64,000 nucleotides of DNA from Sphingomonas sp. TZW2008 (GTDB lineage Bacteria > Pseudomonadota > Alphaproteobacteria > Sphingomonadales > Sphingomonadaceae), in assembly GCF_002117915.1 (NCBI RefSeq), contig NZ_BDJB01000005.1, positions 248,001 to 312,000 on the forward strand, read 5' to 3'. Below are positions 9,042 through 19,247 of this stretch, piece by piece (position 1 is the first letter of the stretch; each line of letters opens with the position of its first letter). A program made the translations under genes and the position numbers. Below the pieces are notes generated by a model, which saw nothing but the letters and a program-made list of their open reading frames with translations, did no database searches and was not told where the DNA came from.

Positions 9042-10775
9042 GTGGCGACGCAACCTTCGGCCGCATCGTGGCCCGCGATGACCGTCAAGCAAGCCGAAGC
9101 GGCGCTTACCGCGCCCGGGGCCAAGTTCGAGATGGAAACGATCGACATTCGCGGCGTGCCGACGCGCGTGTGGAAGAACGCGCCGCCGCATATGGCTGCG
9201 CTGGTCGCCTTGTCGCGTACCCATGGCGATCGGCTCGCGACGATCTACGAGGACGAGCGCGTGAGCTACGACGCGCAGTTCCGCGCGATCGCGACGCTCG
9301 CCGCCGATCTCGCCGCCGGCGGGGTGGGGAAGGGTGACCGCGTCGTGGTGGCGATGCGCAACCTGCCCGAATGGATCGTCGCTTTCTTCGCCACCACCGT
9401 GCTCGGCGCGATTGCGGTGCCGCTCAACGCGTGGTGGACGGGTGAGGAGCTTGCCTACGGTCTCGCCGACTCCGGCGCCAGGGTGCTGATCGCCGACGAG
9501 GAGCGGTGGCAGCGGATCGCGCCGCTGCGCGATACGCTGCCAACCTTGGAGCGTGTCCTTGTCAGCCGCGCGGCGAGCGCACTCGGCGGCGCCGAGAGGC
9601 TGGAGGACGTAATAGGGACACCGCACGATTGGGCGGGGCTCCCGGCGGGCGACCTGCCCGTGGTCGGCCTGCTACCCGATGACGACGCGACGATCCTCTA
9701 TACCAGCGGCACCACCGGCAAGCCGAAGGGCGCGCTGGGCACGCACCGCAACTTCATGACCAACATTCTGTCGACGGGCTATGCCGCCGCGCGCACGATC
9801 CTGCGTCGCGGCGATCCTTTGCCCGAGCCGACGCCGAAGGTCGCGCTGACGGTGATCCCGCTGTTCCACGCGACCGCCCTGTCCGCCGGGCTGATGGGGT
9901 CGATGGCGGGCGGACACACGATCATCTACATGCGCAAGTTCGAAGCCGTCCGCGCGATGGAGATCATCGAACGCGAGAAGGTTAACTCGACCGGCGGCGT
10001 GCCAACGATCGCGTGGCAGCTGCTCGAGCATCCCGAGCGCCACCGCTACGACCTGTCGAGCCTGGAGACGATCGGCTACGGCGGCGCGCCGTCGGCACCC
10101 GAGCTCGTGCGCAAGATTGCGGGCGAACTCAAGTCCGCGCCCGGCAACGGTTGGGGAATGACCGAGACCACGGCGACGGTCACGACGCACTCGGGCGAGG
10201 ATTACATCAACCGGCCGGAGAGCTGCGGCCCGGCGGTGGCGGTGGCCGATCTCAAGATCATGGATGCCGACGGCAAGCACGAGCTTCCGGCGGGCGAGGT
10301 CGGCGAGCTGTGGGCGCGCGGGCCGATGATCGTGAAGGGATATTGGAACAAGCCCGACGCAACCGCGGCGACGTTCGTCGACGGCTGGGTGAGGACCGGT
10401 GACCTTGCGCGGCTCGACGAGGAAGGATTTTGCTTCATCGTCGATCGCGCCAAGGACATGGTAATACGTGGCGGCGAGAACATCTATTCGAGCGAGGTGG
10501 AGAACGTCCTCTACGATCACCCCGCCGTCACCGACTGTGCGCTGATCGGCATTCCGCACCGCACGCTGGGCGAGGAACCGGCGGCGGTGGTGCATCTCGC
10601 GCCGGGTACGACCGCGAGCGAGGCGGAACTGCAGCAGTGGGTGCGCGACCGGCTCGCGGCGTTCAAGGTGCCGGTCGCGATCCGCTTCTGCGATGAGATG
10701 CTGCCGCGCAACGCCAACGGCAAGATCCTCAAGCGCGATCTGAAATCGTATTTCGAGGATCGCGCCGCCGCCTGA
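9042..10775 (+). CDS. AMP-dependent acyl-CoA synthetase/ligase
   Basis: A 577-residue ANL-superfamily enzyme that would activate a carboxylate with ATP and ligate it to CoA. The P-loop ILYTSGTTGKPKG lies near residue 220, the adenine/acyl motif GWGMTETTA near residue 370, the hinge region RTGDLARLDEEGF near residue 450, and the C-terminal catalytic lysine in NGKILKRDL. The start is GTG 9042, preceded by AGAGGA. It is divergent from the leftward acyl-CoA block and likely feeds that pathway with acyl-CoA. Chain length or aromatic substrate preference cannot be read from these motifs. A Crp/Fnr regulator follows closely. Confidence 0.92.
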   Translation: MATQPSAASWPAMTVKQAEAALTAPGAKFEMETIDIRGVPTRVWKNAPPHMAALVALSRTHGDRLATIYEDERVSYDAQFRAIATLAADLAAGGVGKGDRVVVAMRNLPEWIVAFFATTVLGAIAVPLNAWWTGEELAYGLADSGARVLIADEERWQRIAPLRDTLPTLERVLVSRAASALGGAERLEDVIGTPHDWAGLPAGDLPVVGLLPDDDATILYTSGTTGKPKGALGTHRNFMTNILSTGYAAARTILRRGDPLPEPTPKVALTVIPLFHATALSAGLMGSMAGGHTIIYMRKFEAVRAMEIIEREKVNSTGGVPTIAWQLLEHPERHRYDLSSLETIGYGGAPSAPELVRKIAGELKSAPGNGWGMTETTATVTTHSGEDYINRPESCGPAVAVADLKIMDADGKHELPAGEVGELWARGPMIVKGYWNKPDATAATFVDGWVRTGDLARLDEEGFCFIVDRAKDMVIRGGENIYSSEVENVLYDHPAVTDCALIGIPHRTLGEEPAAVVHLAPGTTASEAELQQWVRDRLAAFKVPVAIRFCDEMLPRNANGKILKRDLKSYFEDRAAA

Positions 10776-10809
10776 AGCGTTGCAAGCGCGTAACGAAAAG
10801 GGATTGATC

Positions 10810-11547
10810 GTGCGAACCAGAGATTTCCTGCGCGGACGGCGTCGTTCCGAATTGTCGGAGGAAGAGCTCGGGATCCTGGAACGCGCGATCGAACGGACCG
10901 AGACGCTACCGGCGCGGCGCGTGCTGTCGCGGCGCGGCGAGGTATTGCGGCAGAGCACGCTACTGATCGACGGTTATGTCTGCCGCTACATGGATGCGCG
11001 CGACGGCTACCGCCAGATCCTGTCCTATCAGGTGCCCGGCGACTTCGTCGACCTGCACGGCTATCCCACGCGAATCATCGATCACGATATCGCGACGATC
11101 ACCGAGGCGACGCTCGCCTATGTCCCGCACGAGCGGCTCGACGAGATCATGGCGTCGCATCCGCATTTGGCAAAGATGCTGTGGTTCAGCACGCTCCTCG
11201 ATGCGGCGATGCACCGCGAGTGGATATTCCGCATCGGCCGGCTCGATGCCGTCGGGCGGCTCGCGCACTTCCTGTGCGAGACGCACGGCCGCATGCAAGC
11301 GATCGGGCGCGCAGAGGGCGGCAAGTTCGCGCTGCCGATGACGCAGCAGGATATCGGCGAGGCGTGCGGCCTGACCAGCGTCCACGTCAATCGCGTGGTT
11401 CGCCGGCTGCGCGAAGATGGCCTCGCGGCGGTCAGCCGCGGGATGGTCGATATCGCCGATCTCGAACGGCTCGCGCGCGTCAGCGAGTTCGATTCGAGCT
11501 ACCTCTATCTGCAGGACGGGCCTTGGCAGGGTCAGATGGCGGCATGA
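10810..11547 (+). CDS. Crp/Fnr-family transcriptional regulator
   Basis: About 245 residues with an N-terminal cyclic-nucleotide-binding-like beta roll (LLIDGYVCRYMDARDGYRQI, VPGDFVDLHGY) and a C-terminal Crp-type winged helix (PMTQQDIGEACGLTSVHVNR as recognition region). No cysteine cluster typical of oxygen-sensing Fnr is present, and the arginine of a classic cAMP pocket is not evident, so the signal is unknown. I chose GTG 10810 because AAAAGGGA lies 6 nt upstream; TTG 10780 has no such site. It follows the ligase gene by 34 nt and may be co-transcribed with it. Confidence 0.85.
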   Translation: MRTRDFLRGRRRSELSEEELGILERAIERTETLPARRVLSRRGEVLRQSTLLIDGYVCRYMDARDGYRQILSYQVPGDFVDLHGYPTRIIDHDIATITEATLAYVPHERLDEIMASHPHLAKMLWFSTLLDAAMHREWIFRIGRLDAVGRLAHFLCETHGRMQAIGRAEGGKFALPMTQQDIGEACGLTSVHVNRVVRRLREDGLAAVSRGMVDIADLERLARVSEFDSSYLYLQDGPWQGQMAA

Positions 11548-11600
11548 TCCCGGCGTAACGCGCGCTGGCGGCGCGAAACAAGCGCGGCTAGCATCGTTGC

Positions 11601-12836
11601 ATGGCCGAAACTCCGCCCTCGGGCCCACCGCCGCTACCGCCCGTGATCGCGCCATCGGCCGATCTACCGCCGGAAGATCCACGCATCGCGCTGCGCCGCG
11701 ATCGACTGCTCGCCGCCTTGACGCTGATTGCGGGTGCCGGGCTGACGGTCGGGCTGCCTTTCGCGCTCAAGTCCGGCGCCGAGTTCTTCGTGCCGACGAC
11801 GACCGCACTCGTCGTGTCGATCGCGCTGATCCCACTGCTCGAGTGGCTGGAAGCGCGACACATACCCTCGGCGATCTCGGCGCTCTTCTGCGTCTTGCTC
11901 TTCCTTGTCGCCGCCAATGTCGCACTCGCGGCGATCGTCGTGCCGGCGACCGACTTCTTCCAGCTGCTGCCGTCGCGGATCGGGCGCATCCAGGACAATC
12001 TGGCGCCGCTACTTGATCTGTATTCGAACCTTGAACGCTACGCGAACCGGACGCTCCGCCAGCTCGCGTCGACGCCCGTCCGCCAGCCGGCAACCGCCGC
12101 GGTATCGCCGCCAAGCTCGATTCTCGAACTCGCCGCGACCTCCGCCCCCGCGGTCATCATTCAGGTCCTCTACGCCGTTCTCGTTACCTTCTTCTTCCTC
12201 TCGGGGTGGACGGCGATTCGCAAGAAGCTGATCACAAACCGAGAGAGCTTCGGTGGCGCGATGGCGACAGCGCGCGTCATTCAGGACGTCGTTGACGACG
12301 TGTCGAGCTATCTCGGCACGATCACCGCGATCAACATCGTCCTCGGGCTGGTTACCGCCGGGGCGCTTCATCTGCTGGGCATGCCGTTCCCGCTGATGTG
12401 GGGCGGGATCGTCGCGCTGTTCAACTATATTCCCTATTTCGGGCCGGTGATCGCTGCGGTGCTCGTCGCGGTCGGCGGGCTGATGACATTTTCCGACATC
12501 TGGACCGCACTTGCCGCGCCCGCGATCATGTACGGCCTGCACCTGTTCGAGGCGAACGTCGTGACGCCGCTGATCGTCGGGCACCGGCTCACGATCAATC
12601 CGGTGATGATCCTCGTCTCGCTCAGCTTCTGGGGATGGGTGTGGGGCACCGTCGGTGCGCTACTCGCCGTGCCGCTGCTGATCATCATCCAGACGATCAT
12701 CAACGCGGCGGGCAAGCCAGACATCGCCGGCTTCCTGTTCGAACACGGCACGTTGGTGCGGCCGACACGCGGCCGTTTCGCCAGAAGCGAAAAAACCGAC
12801 GGATCGAGCGTTGACAGCCCCGCGCCGGTCGCATAG
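11601..12836 (+). CDS. AI-2E family transporter (PF01594-type permease)
   Basis: A 411-residue integral membrane protein with a Pro-rich cytoplasmic N-terminus (residues 1-35) and about eight hydrophobic segments. The C-terminal half shows the family core: LFNYIPYFGPVIAAVLVAVGG and LIVGHRLTINPVMILVSLSFWG, ending in a charged tail. Relatives include the E. coli autoinducer-2 exporter and Na+/H+ antiporter-like proteins, so the cargo cannot be assigned. It is a stand-alone rightward gene ahead of tRNA-Asp. Confidence 0.88.
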   Translation: MAETPPSGPPPLPPVIAPSADLPPEDPRIALRRDRLLAALTLIAGAGLTVGLPFALKSGAEFFVPTTTALVVSIALIPLLEWLEARHIPSAISALFCVLLFLVAANVALAAIVVPATDFFQLLPSRIGRIQDNLAPLLDLYSNLERYANRTLRQLASTPVRQPATAAVSPPSSILELAATSAPAVIIQVLYAVLVTFFFLSGWTAIRKKLITNRESFGGAMATARVIQDVVDDVSSYLGTITAINIVLGLVTAGALHLLGMPFPLMWGGIVALFNYIPYFGPVIAAVLVAVGGLMTFSDIWTALAAPAIMYGLHLFEANVVTPLIVGHRLTINPVMILVSLSFWGWVWGTVGALLAVPLLIIIQTIINAAGKPDIAGFLFEHGTLVRPTRGRFARSEKTDGSSVDSPAPVA

Positions 12837-12869
12837 TGGCGCGCCTCCACGATGATCCAAGCGATCTAC

Positions 12870-12940
<71 letters not shown>

Positions 12941-12946
<6 letters not shown>

Positions 12947-12967
12947 CCCTTTACCAAAGGGTGGCGC
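12941..12967 (+). terminator. Hairpin overlapping the tRNA-Asp 3' end
   Basis: A perfect 12-bp stem (GCGCCACCCTTT at 12941-12952 with AAAGGGTGGCGC at 12956-12967) and a 3-nt loop, followed by ATTT. Its first six bases are the last bases of the tRNA including CCA. It probably ends transcription of the tRNA, although the U-tract is short. Confidence 0.6.
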
Positions 12968-13125
12968 ATTTGGTGGTCAAATCTTCAATTGAACATGCCT
13001 TTTCGATGCGTACGGCGTGTCTCGTTGCATCTACAGCGCGTCGTTGATCGGGCTCCCGCAGGGGCTTACCTCAAACGATTTAGCCGCTAGGGTTTGGGCG
13101 TCGGGGCGGCGGGAGTTTGCGTATC

Positions 13126-14469
13126 ATGGCCGATGCAGTGGCGCGGGGCGGGTTCGGCGCGACGGTGGCGCCGTACCTCAGGCCGCGGCCGGTCGCGGCA
13201 TTCCTGCTCGGCATATCGAGCGGCTTTCCGCTGACGCTGCTGCTCGGCACGATGACCTTCTGGCTGGCGAAGGTCGGCATCGACAAGAAGACGATCGGCT
13301 TCGCGATCGGGCTGACGACGCCTTATACGCTGAAGTTCCTGTGGGCGCCGCTGATCGATCGCATCCGCCTGCCCGGATTGACCGCGCTTGTCGGGCAGCG
13401 CCGGGCGTGGCTGTTCGTCGTCCAGGCGCTTCTCTTCGTCTCGGTGTGGATGCTGGGCGCGAGCCAGCCCGAGCTGCATCTCGGTGTCTTCGCCTTCTGG
13501 GCGATTGCCACCGCCTTCCTGTCGGCGACACAGGACATCGTGATCGACGCGTACCGCATCGAGATCCTGCCTGACGCCGAACTCGCGCATGGCACCGCGA
13601 TGAACCAGTTCGGCTATCGCACCGGAAATTTCATCGCCGGCGTGGGCACGATCGCGCTGGCGTCGTCGGAAGGCTTCGGGCTCGGCTGGGCGCTGGGATA
13701 CGGACTGACGGCGCTGTGCGTGCTGCCGGCCATCCTCGCCGCGATATGGGCCGGGCCGGGGCTGCATGAGAAGGCCGTGCCGCGCGATCGCGCCGGATGG
13801 TTCGCCAACACGGTCGTCAGCCCGTTCCGCGAGTTCTTCCGGCGGCGCGGCGCGGTCCTGATCCTACTGTTCGTGCTGATCTACAAGCTCGGCGACGCGA
13901 TGGGGCAGGGCATGCTCAACCCGATGATCGTCGAGCTTGGCTTCTCGGACACCGAGTTCCTTGCGATCAACAAGGTCGTCGGGTTGTGGGGGCTGCTGCT
14001 CGGTACCGCGCTCGGGGCGCCGTTCCTCGCGTGGCTGGGCATGGGGCGCGCGCTGTTCGTGTCGGGGGTGCTGATGATGCTGTCCAACGTCACCTTCGCG
14101 ATCCTCGCCGCGAAGGGCCATTCGAACACCTGGCTGTTCATCGCGGTGGCGACGGAGCAGGTGACGAGCGGGATTGGCCTTACCGTGTTCGCGACGTATC
14201 TGTCCGGCCTCGCCAATCTCGCCTATACCGCGACGCAGTTCGCGCTGCTGACGTCCTTCGCCGCGGTGGGGCGGACGTGGTTGTCGACGCCGTCGGGCTA
14301 TGTCGCGGAAGCCTATGGCTGGGTCGGATTCTGGGTGGTGACGATGATCGTGGCGTTGCCGGGGCTGGCGCTGCTGTGGGTGTTGTGGAAGCGCGGATTC
14401 GTGGTCGATCGCGCCCGGCAGGTGCCGGCTGGCGCCGGCGAGCGGGCGGCGGACGCGGACGCGCGCTAA
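13126..14469 (+). CDS. MFS transporter, AmpG-type permease
   Basis: A 447-residue major-facilitator protein with about 12-14 hydrophobic segments. The N-terminal helix pattern GISSGFPLTLLLGTMTFWL and TPYTLKFLWAPLIDRI, and later TATAFLSATQDIVIDAYRIE-like sequence, match the AmpG family, which imports anhydromuropeptides from the periplasm for cell-wall recycling. ATG 13126 is preceded by GGGAG; TTG 13117 is an alternative. It is monocistronic, flanked by tRNA-Asp and a converging gene. The amgK and murU genes for MurNAc recycling occur at 53.8-55.5 kb in the same window, consistent with a recycling route, though other AmpG-like substrates are possible. Confidence 0.85.
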   Translation: MADAVARGGFGATVAPYLRPRPVAAFLLGISSGFPLTLLLGTMTFWLAKVGIDKKTIGFAIGLTTPYTLKFLWAPLIDRIRLPGLTALVGQRRAWLFVVQALLFVSVWMLGASQPELHLGVFAFWAIATAFLSATQDIVIDAYRIEILPDAELAHGTAMNQFGYRTGNFIAGVGTIALASSEGFGLGWALGYGLTALCVLPAILAAIWAGPGLHEKAVPRDRAGWFANTVVSPFREFFRRRGAVLILLFVLIYKLGDAMGQGMLNPMIVELGFSDTEFLAINKVVGLWGLLLGTALGAPFLAWLGMGRALFVSGVLMMLSNVTFAILAAKGHSNTWLFIAVATEQVTSGIGLTVFATYLSGLANLAYTATQFALLTSFAAVGRTWLSTPSGYVAEAYGWVGFWVVTMIVALPGLALLWVLWKRGFVVDRARQVPAGAGERAADADAR

Positions 14470-14482
14470 CCCACCCGAACGC

Positions 14483-14914
14483 TCAGGCGCAGATCGGCCG
14501 CCCCCCGTCGGCAAAGGCCACCGCGACGGCGGCGGCGCTAGCCAACACGCCGTCGACCCGGCGCAAGCCGAGCATGTCGCCGAGCAAGAAGCGCGCTGCC
14601 TCCGGCGCGGTCTCCACGCGGCTCAGGACCGTCAGTAGCGCGTCTTCGGCATGCGTCACGCGCGGGCAGCAGCACGGCGCGATCGCGATCGGATTGGCCG
14701 CCGCGCCGGCCATATCGGCCATCAGCGCGCGGATCAGCATCAGCGGCCGCCGAAAGCCCTCGCCGAACGCCGTGAACAAGGCGTGTGCCGCGCGCGCATC
14801 GGCGAGGCCGTGACCGCCCATCCGCCGGATCGCGAACAATGAAAGCCGCGCGTTGGGGCAGGCGGGAAGCGAATGCGGCAGGGCGCTGAGGCTGATGGTA
14901 GCCGGCATGGTCAT
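14483..14914 (-). CDS. DUF6628-like hypothetical protein
   Basis: A 143-residue protein of unknown function. It is Ala/Leu-rich with the conserved-looking blocks RMGGHGLADARAAHALF, GFRRPLMLIRALMADMA and IAPCCCPRMT-like (IAPCCCPRVT), the last holding three consecutive cysteines, and a C-terminal LLGDMLGLRRVDGVLAS. I recognise this arrangement as the sphingomonad family DUF6628 from memory. GGAG lies 6 nt before ATG 14914. It is the last gene after folC, 63 nt downstream, and could be in the same operon. The Cys cluster might bind metal, but that is inference. Confidence 0.65.
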   Translation of the reverse strand: MTMPATISLSALPHSLPACPNARLSLFAIRRMGGHGLADARAAHALFTAFGEGFRRPLMLIRALMADMAGAAANPIAIAPCCCPRVTHAEDALLTVLSRVETAPEAARFLLGDMLGLRRVDGVLASAAAVAVAFADGGRPICA

Positions 14915-14977
14915 GGGTCACTCCTTCGACGTAACCAATCATGCCCATGCGCTATTGCAAGTCAATCGCAACTTTCG

Positions 14978-16318
14978 TTAGGTCGGGATCTCGTCGTTCG
15001 CGGCGAGCACTTCGCCGGCAAGGTAGAGCGATCCGGCGATCAGCACACGATCTACGGCGAGGGTATCGACGAGACGCATCGCTTCGGTGATCGAAGATGC
15101 CGCCAGCGCCGATGCCGCTCCCTCGCTCCGTGCCAGGTGGGCGAGTGCGACGGGATCGTGATGGGCGTGGCGCGGCACGGGAATGGCGATGACGTGAACC
15201 TCCCGTGCGATGCGGGTAAGATGGCTCAGGACACCCGCGGCATCCTTGTTGGCGAGCATACCGAGAATGACGACCGTGGACCGCCCCACGGGCCAAGCAA
15301 GGGCTATGGCGGCGGCGGCCGATTCGTTGTGTGCGCCGTCGAGCCATATTCCTCTCGCCGGCGGGTGCGGCAGGAGGGCAGTGAGCGGCCCAGGCCGCAA
15401 ACGCTGAAGCCGACCCGGCCAGTGCGCTATCTGTAGGCCCCGCCCGAACGCCTCGTCTTGAACACAAACGATCTGCTGCTGGCGAAACATCGCGATCGCG
15501 AGGCCGGCATTGTGTGCCTGATGCGGCCCAAGGAGCGATGGCAGGGGAAGCGCCAATCGTCCGCTGGTATCGGCGTAGGTGAGCGTCTCGGCACCCTCTG
15601 CGACGTGCCAGTCGCTGCCTTCGGCGATCAGCGGTGCGCCGCGCTCGCGGGCTACGGCAGCGATTGAGGCGGCGGGGACGTCCGAATAGCGCTGCGTCAC
15701 GAGCGGTACGCAAGGCTTGGCAATCCCGGCCTTTTCGAACGCGATGCGCGCCATCGGCTCAACCGGCGTGCCTGCTTCCTCGGCAAGTAGAAATGCCTCA
15801 TGATCAATGCCGAGACCTGCGATCCCCGTCACCAGCGGATGGACGACGTTGGTCGCGTCGAGCCGCCCGCCGAGCCCGACCTCGACAATGCAGGCGTCGG
15901 CCGGCGTGCGCGAGAAGGATAGGAAGGCGGCGGCGGTCGTCACCTCGAAAAAGCTGGCGCCGAGATCGCCCCCTGCGTCGAGCACTTCTTCAAGCAGCGC
16001 CGCCAGCGTCGGGTCGTCGATCAGCGTGCCGGCCACGCGGATACGCTCGTTGAAGCGGACGAGATGGGGGCTTGAGTAGACGTGAACGCGGCGTCCGTCG
16101 GCTTCGAGGATCGCGCGCAGGAACGCGCAGGTCGAACCCTTGCCGTTGGTGCCCGCGACGTGGAACACCGGCGGCAACCGATCCTGCGGATTGTTGAGCC
16201 GGTCGAGCAGCGCGGTGATGCGGCCGAGCCCAAGCACATCGGCGCCGGGCGATAGCGACCATAGACGGTCGAGTTGCCGCTGCACCGCGGCGTCGGTCGA
16301 GATCGCGTGATCGGGCAT
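14978..16318 (-). CDS. folC: Folylpolyglutamate synthase / dihydrofolate synthase
   Basis: A 446-residue Mur-ligase-family enzyme that adds glutamate to dihydropteroate and to folates, using ATP. The P-loop is in HVAGTNGKGSTCAFLRA near residue 50, the second family motif is SSPHLVRFNERI, and the central region has DACIVEVGLGGRLDATN, all diagnostic of FolC. C-terminal IWLDGAHNESA is the substrate-loop motif. It is placed after accD in the leftward trp-acc operon, an order widely seen in Proteobacteria. Confidence 0.95.
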   Translation of the reverse strand: MPDHAISTDAAVQRQLDRLWSLSPGADVLGLGRITALLDRLNNPQDRLPPVFHVAGTNGKGSTCAFLRAILEADGRRVHVYSSPHLVRFNERIRVAGTLIDDPTLAALLEEVLDAGGDLGASFFEVTTAAAFLSFSRTPADACIVEVGLGGRLDATNVVHPLVTGIAGLGIDHEAFLLAEEAGTPVEPMARIAFEKAGIAKPCVPLVTQRYSDVPAASIAAVARERGAPLIAEGSDWHVAEGAETLTYADTSGRLALPLPSLLGPHQAHNAGLAIAMFRQQQIVCVQDEAFGRGLQIAHWPGRLQRLRPGPLTALLPHPPARGIWLDGAHNESAAAAIALAWPVGRSTVVILGMLANKDAAGVLSHLTRIAREVHVIAIPVPRHAHHDPVALAHLARSEGAASALAASSITEAMRLVDTLAVDRVLIAGSLYLAGEVLAANDEIPT

Positions 16319-16372
16319 CAGCTCAGCTGCTCTAGTTCGACACGCCCCGGCGTGCTGTGCAGGCGAGGGAGG

Positions 16373-17233
16373 CTAGGCCGCCTTCCGCTCCCCGCACAGA
16401 TAGCCGATCACCGTTGCAAGCTGGTCGCGCAGATCCTTGCGGTGGACGACCATGTCGATCAGTCCGTGCTCGAGATAATATTCGCTGGTCTGGAAGTCCT
16501 CGGGCAGCTTCTCGCGGATCGTGCTCTCGATCACCCGGCGACCGGTGAAGGCGAGCGTCGCGCGCGGCTCGGCGATGTGGATGTCGCCGAGCATCGCATA
16601 GGCTGCCATGACGCCGCCCGACGTCGGATCGGTCAGCACGACGATGTACGGCAGCCCGGCATCGTGCAGCATCTGGATCGCGACGGTGCTGCGCGGCATC
16701 TGCATCAGGCTCAGAATGCCCTCCTGCATGCGCGCGCCGCCGCTCGCGGTGAAGACAACGTAGGGCGCGCGATCGGCGATCGCAGCCTCGACGCCCTGGA
16801 CAAAGGCTTCGCCGACCGCCTGACCCATTGAGCCGCCCATGAACGCGAAGTCCTGTACGCCGATCACGACGCGGCGATCGTGGATCCGGCCGCGGGCGTT
16901 GACGAACGCGTCCTGCTCGCCCGTCTCGGTCCGCGCCGCCTTAAGCCGATCGGCGTAGCGCTTCGAATCGCGGAACTTGAGCGGGTCTTCCGCAGCCTTC
17001 GGCGGCGTCAGGATCTCCGCACTACCGGCGTCGAGCAGCTGCTCGAACCGCGCCGCCGGGCCGATCCGCCCATGATGGTCGCACGTCGGGCAGACGGAGA
17101 GGTTCTCCTCCCACTCCTTGGTGAAGATCATCGCGCCGCAGCCCTTGCACTTGTGCCAGAGATTGTCGGGCGTTTCCTTGGTCGTGGGAACGACGAAGGA
17201 CAAAGCGTTGCGAACGCTGGAAAGCCAGCTCAT
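16373..17233 (-). CDS. accD: Acetyl-CoA carboxylase carboxyltransferase subunit beta
   Basis: A 286-residue AccD, which with AccA transfers the carboxyl group from biotin to acetyl-CoA to make malonyl-CoA. The N-terminal zinc ribbon is complete (CKGCG near residue 29 and CPTCD about 20 residues later), followed by the crotonase-like carboxyltransferase core (FTASGGARMQEG, TDPTSGGVMAAYAMLGDI). The start overlaps the trpA stop by ATGA. Gene order trpFBA-accD-folC is conserved in many proteobacteria. Confidence 0.96.
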   Translation of the reverse strand: MSWLSSVRNALSFVVPTTKETPDNLWHKCKGCGAMIFTKEWEENLSVCPTCDHHGRIGPAARFEQLLDAGSAEILTPPKAAEDPLKFRDSKRYADRLKAARTETGEQDAFVNARGRIHDRRVVIGVQDFAFMGGSMGQAVGEAFVQGVEAAIADRAPYVVFTASGGARMQEGILSLMQMPRSTVAIQMLHDAGLPYIVVLTDPTSGGVMAAYAMLGDIHIAEPRATLAFTGRRVIESTIREKLPEDFQTSEYYLEHGLIDMVVHRKDLRDQLATVIGYLCGERKAA

Positions 17234-18021
17234 GCGTCTTCCTTCTGCGCGGCGCGGATGGCGGCCGCCAAGCTCTCAACATAAGCGCGGACGTGCTGCG
17301 GCGCATCCGCGCCGTGCGCGGCGACGAGCTCGACGATCGCCGAACCGACGACGACGCCGTCCGCCACCTGCGCGATCGCCGCGGCCTGATCTGGCGTGCG
17401 GACGCCGAAGCCGACCGCGATCGGCAACTGCGTCGACGCCTTCAATCGTGCCACCGCGTCGACGATCGAGGCCTGTGCCGCCTGCTGCAACCCGGTGATC
17501 CCGGCGACGGAGACGTAGTAGAGGAAGCCCGACGCCCCGTTCAGCACCTGCGGCAGGCGTGCCGCATCGGTTGTCGGCGTAGCGAGGCGGATCGGATCGA
17601 TCCCCGCATCGCGCAGCGCCGGCCCGAGCGCGTCGTCTTCCTCCGGGGGCACGTCGACGCAAATCACGCCGTCGACGCCGGCATCGCGTGCTGCCGTGGC
17701 GAACCAGCGGGCACCGCGGCGAAGCATCGGGTTGGCGTAACCCATCAGCACGAGCGGTACGGCGGGATGGCGCGCGCGAAAGCCCCGCGCGATCGCCAGA
17801 ATGTCCGCGGTCGTCGTGCCCGCCGTGAGGCTGCGGATGTTCGCCGCCTGGATTGCCGGGCCGTCCGCCATCGGGTCGGTGAACGGCATGCCGAGTTCGA
17901 TCACGTCCGCGCCGCCCGCGACGAGCGCGTCGAGGACGGCGCCGGTATCGCCATCACCCGCCGTCACGAAGGTGACGAGCGCAGGCCGGCCCTGGCCGAA
18001 CGCCGCCGCGAGCCGGCTCAT
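17230..18021 (-). CDS. trpA: Tryptophan synthase alpha subunit
   Basis: A 263-residue TIM-barrel enzyme that splits indole-3-glycerol phosphate to indole and glyceraldehyde 3-phosphate, passing indole to TrpB. The catalytic pair is in [20 protein letters not shown] (Glu near residue 43 and Asp about 11 residues later), and the phosphate-binding C-terminal GFGVRTPDQ is present. It overlaps trpB upstream and accD downstream by ATGA junctions. Confidence 0.96.
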   Translation of the reverse strand: MSRLAAAFGQGRPALVTFVTAGDGDTGAVLDALVAGGADVIELGMPFTDPMADGPAIQAANIRSLTAGTTTADILAIARGFRARHPAVPLVLMGYANPMLRRGARWFATAARDAGVDGVICVDVPPEEDDALGPALRDAGIDPIRLATPTTDAARLPQVLNGASGFLYYVSVAGITGLQQAAQASIVDAVARLKASTQLPIAVGFGVRTPDQAAAIAQVADGVVVGSAIVELVAAHGADAPQHVRAYVESLAAAIRAAQKEDA

Positions 18022-19247
18022 ATTGCGACGCCTAGCGCATGTGCGACGGTGAAAATGTCCTTGTCACCGCGCCCGCACAGGTTGGCGAGGATGATCTCGT
18101 CGCGGCCCATGTCGCGCGCCTTGCGCGTCACCGCCGCGATCGCGTGCGACGGTTCGAGCGCGGGGATGATGCCTTCGGTACGGCAGAGAAGCTGAAACGC
18201 GTCGAGCGCTTCGTCATCGGTGACGGCGGTGTAGGTAACGCGCCCGATGTCCTTCAGCCACGCATGTTCCGGGCCAATGCCGGGGTAATCCAGCCCCGCC
18301 GAAATCGAATGCGCCTCGGCGATCTGCCCATCGTCGTCCTGCAGCAGATACGTCTTGTTGCCGTGGAGCACGCCGGGAAAACCGCCCGCAAGGCTGGCCG
18401 CATGGCGCCGGTCGAGGCCTTCGCCGGCTGCTTCGACACCGAGCATCGCCACCGATGCATCGTCGAGGAACGGATGGAAGAGGCCGATCGCATTTGATCC
18501 GCCGCCGATCGCCGCGACGAGCAGGTCGGGGAGGCGCCCGGTACGCTTGAGCATCTGCTCGCGCGCCTCCCGGCCGATCACGCTTTGGAAATCGCGGACA
18601 AGCTCGGGGTAGGGGTGCGGGCCCGCGGCGGTACCGATGATGTAGAAGGTATCGTGGACGTTGGCGACCCAATCGCGCATCGCCTCGTTCATCGCGTCCT
18701 TGAGCGTGTTCGCGCCCGACGTCACCGCACGCACCTCCGCGCCGAGCAGCTTCATACGGAAGACGTTGGGCTGCTGTCGCTCGACGTCCTTCGCGCCCAT
18801 GTAGATGACGCACGGCAGGCCGAAGCGTGCGCAGACCGTCGCGGTCGCGACACCATGCTGGCCCGCGCCCGTCTCAGCGATGATCCGCGTCTTGCCCATC
18901 CGGATCGCGAGCAGGATCTGGCCGATGCAATTGTTGATCTTGTGCGCGCCGGTGTGATTGAGCTCGTCGCGCTTGAACCAGACTTCCGCACCCTTCCTAT
19001 CGTCCGCGTCACGCCGCAGCGCCTCGGTCAACCGCTCGGCGTAGTAGAGCGGGGAAGGACGGCCGACATAATGTTCGAGCAGATCGTCGAACTGCGCCTG
19101 GAACGCGGGATCGGCCTTTGCCGCGCGATACTCGCGCTCAAGATCGAGGATCAGCGGCATCAGCGTCTCGGCCACGTAGCGGCCGCCGTAATCGCCAAAA
19201 TGGCCGCGATCGTCGGGCTGGGCCCGGAAGGTATTCGGAGCGTTCAT
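18018..19247 (-). CDS. trpB: Tryptophan synthase beta subunit
   Basis: A 409-residue PLP enzyme that condenses indole with serine to give tryptophan. The Schiff-base lysine is K103 in [14 protein letters not shown], and the PLP phosphate loop [13 protein letters not shown] is present, with C-terminal CGRGDKD. It starts with an ATGA overlap to the trpF stop and ends overlapping trpA, so the two subunits are translationally coupled. Confidence 0.97.
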   Translation of the reverse strand: MNAPNTFRAQPDDRGHFGDYGGRYVAETLMPLILDLEREYRAAKADPAFQAQFDDLLEHYVGRPSPLYYAERLTEALRRDADDRKGAEVWFKRDELNHTGAHKINNCIGQILLAIRMGKTRIIAETGAGQHGVATATVCARFGLPCVIYMGAKDVERQQPNVFRMKLLGAEVRAVTSGANTLKDAMNEAMRDWVANVHDTFYIIGTAAGPHPYPELVRDFQSVIGREAREQMLKRTGRLPDLLVAAIGGGSNAIGLFHPFLDDASVAMLGVEAAGEGLDRRHAASLAGGFPGVLHGNKTYLLQDDDGQIAEAHSISAGLDYPGIGPEHAWLKDIGRVTYTAVTDDEALDAFQLLCRTEGIIPALEPSHAIAAVTRKARDMGRDEIILANLCGRGDKDIFTVAHALGVAI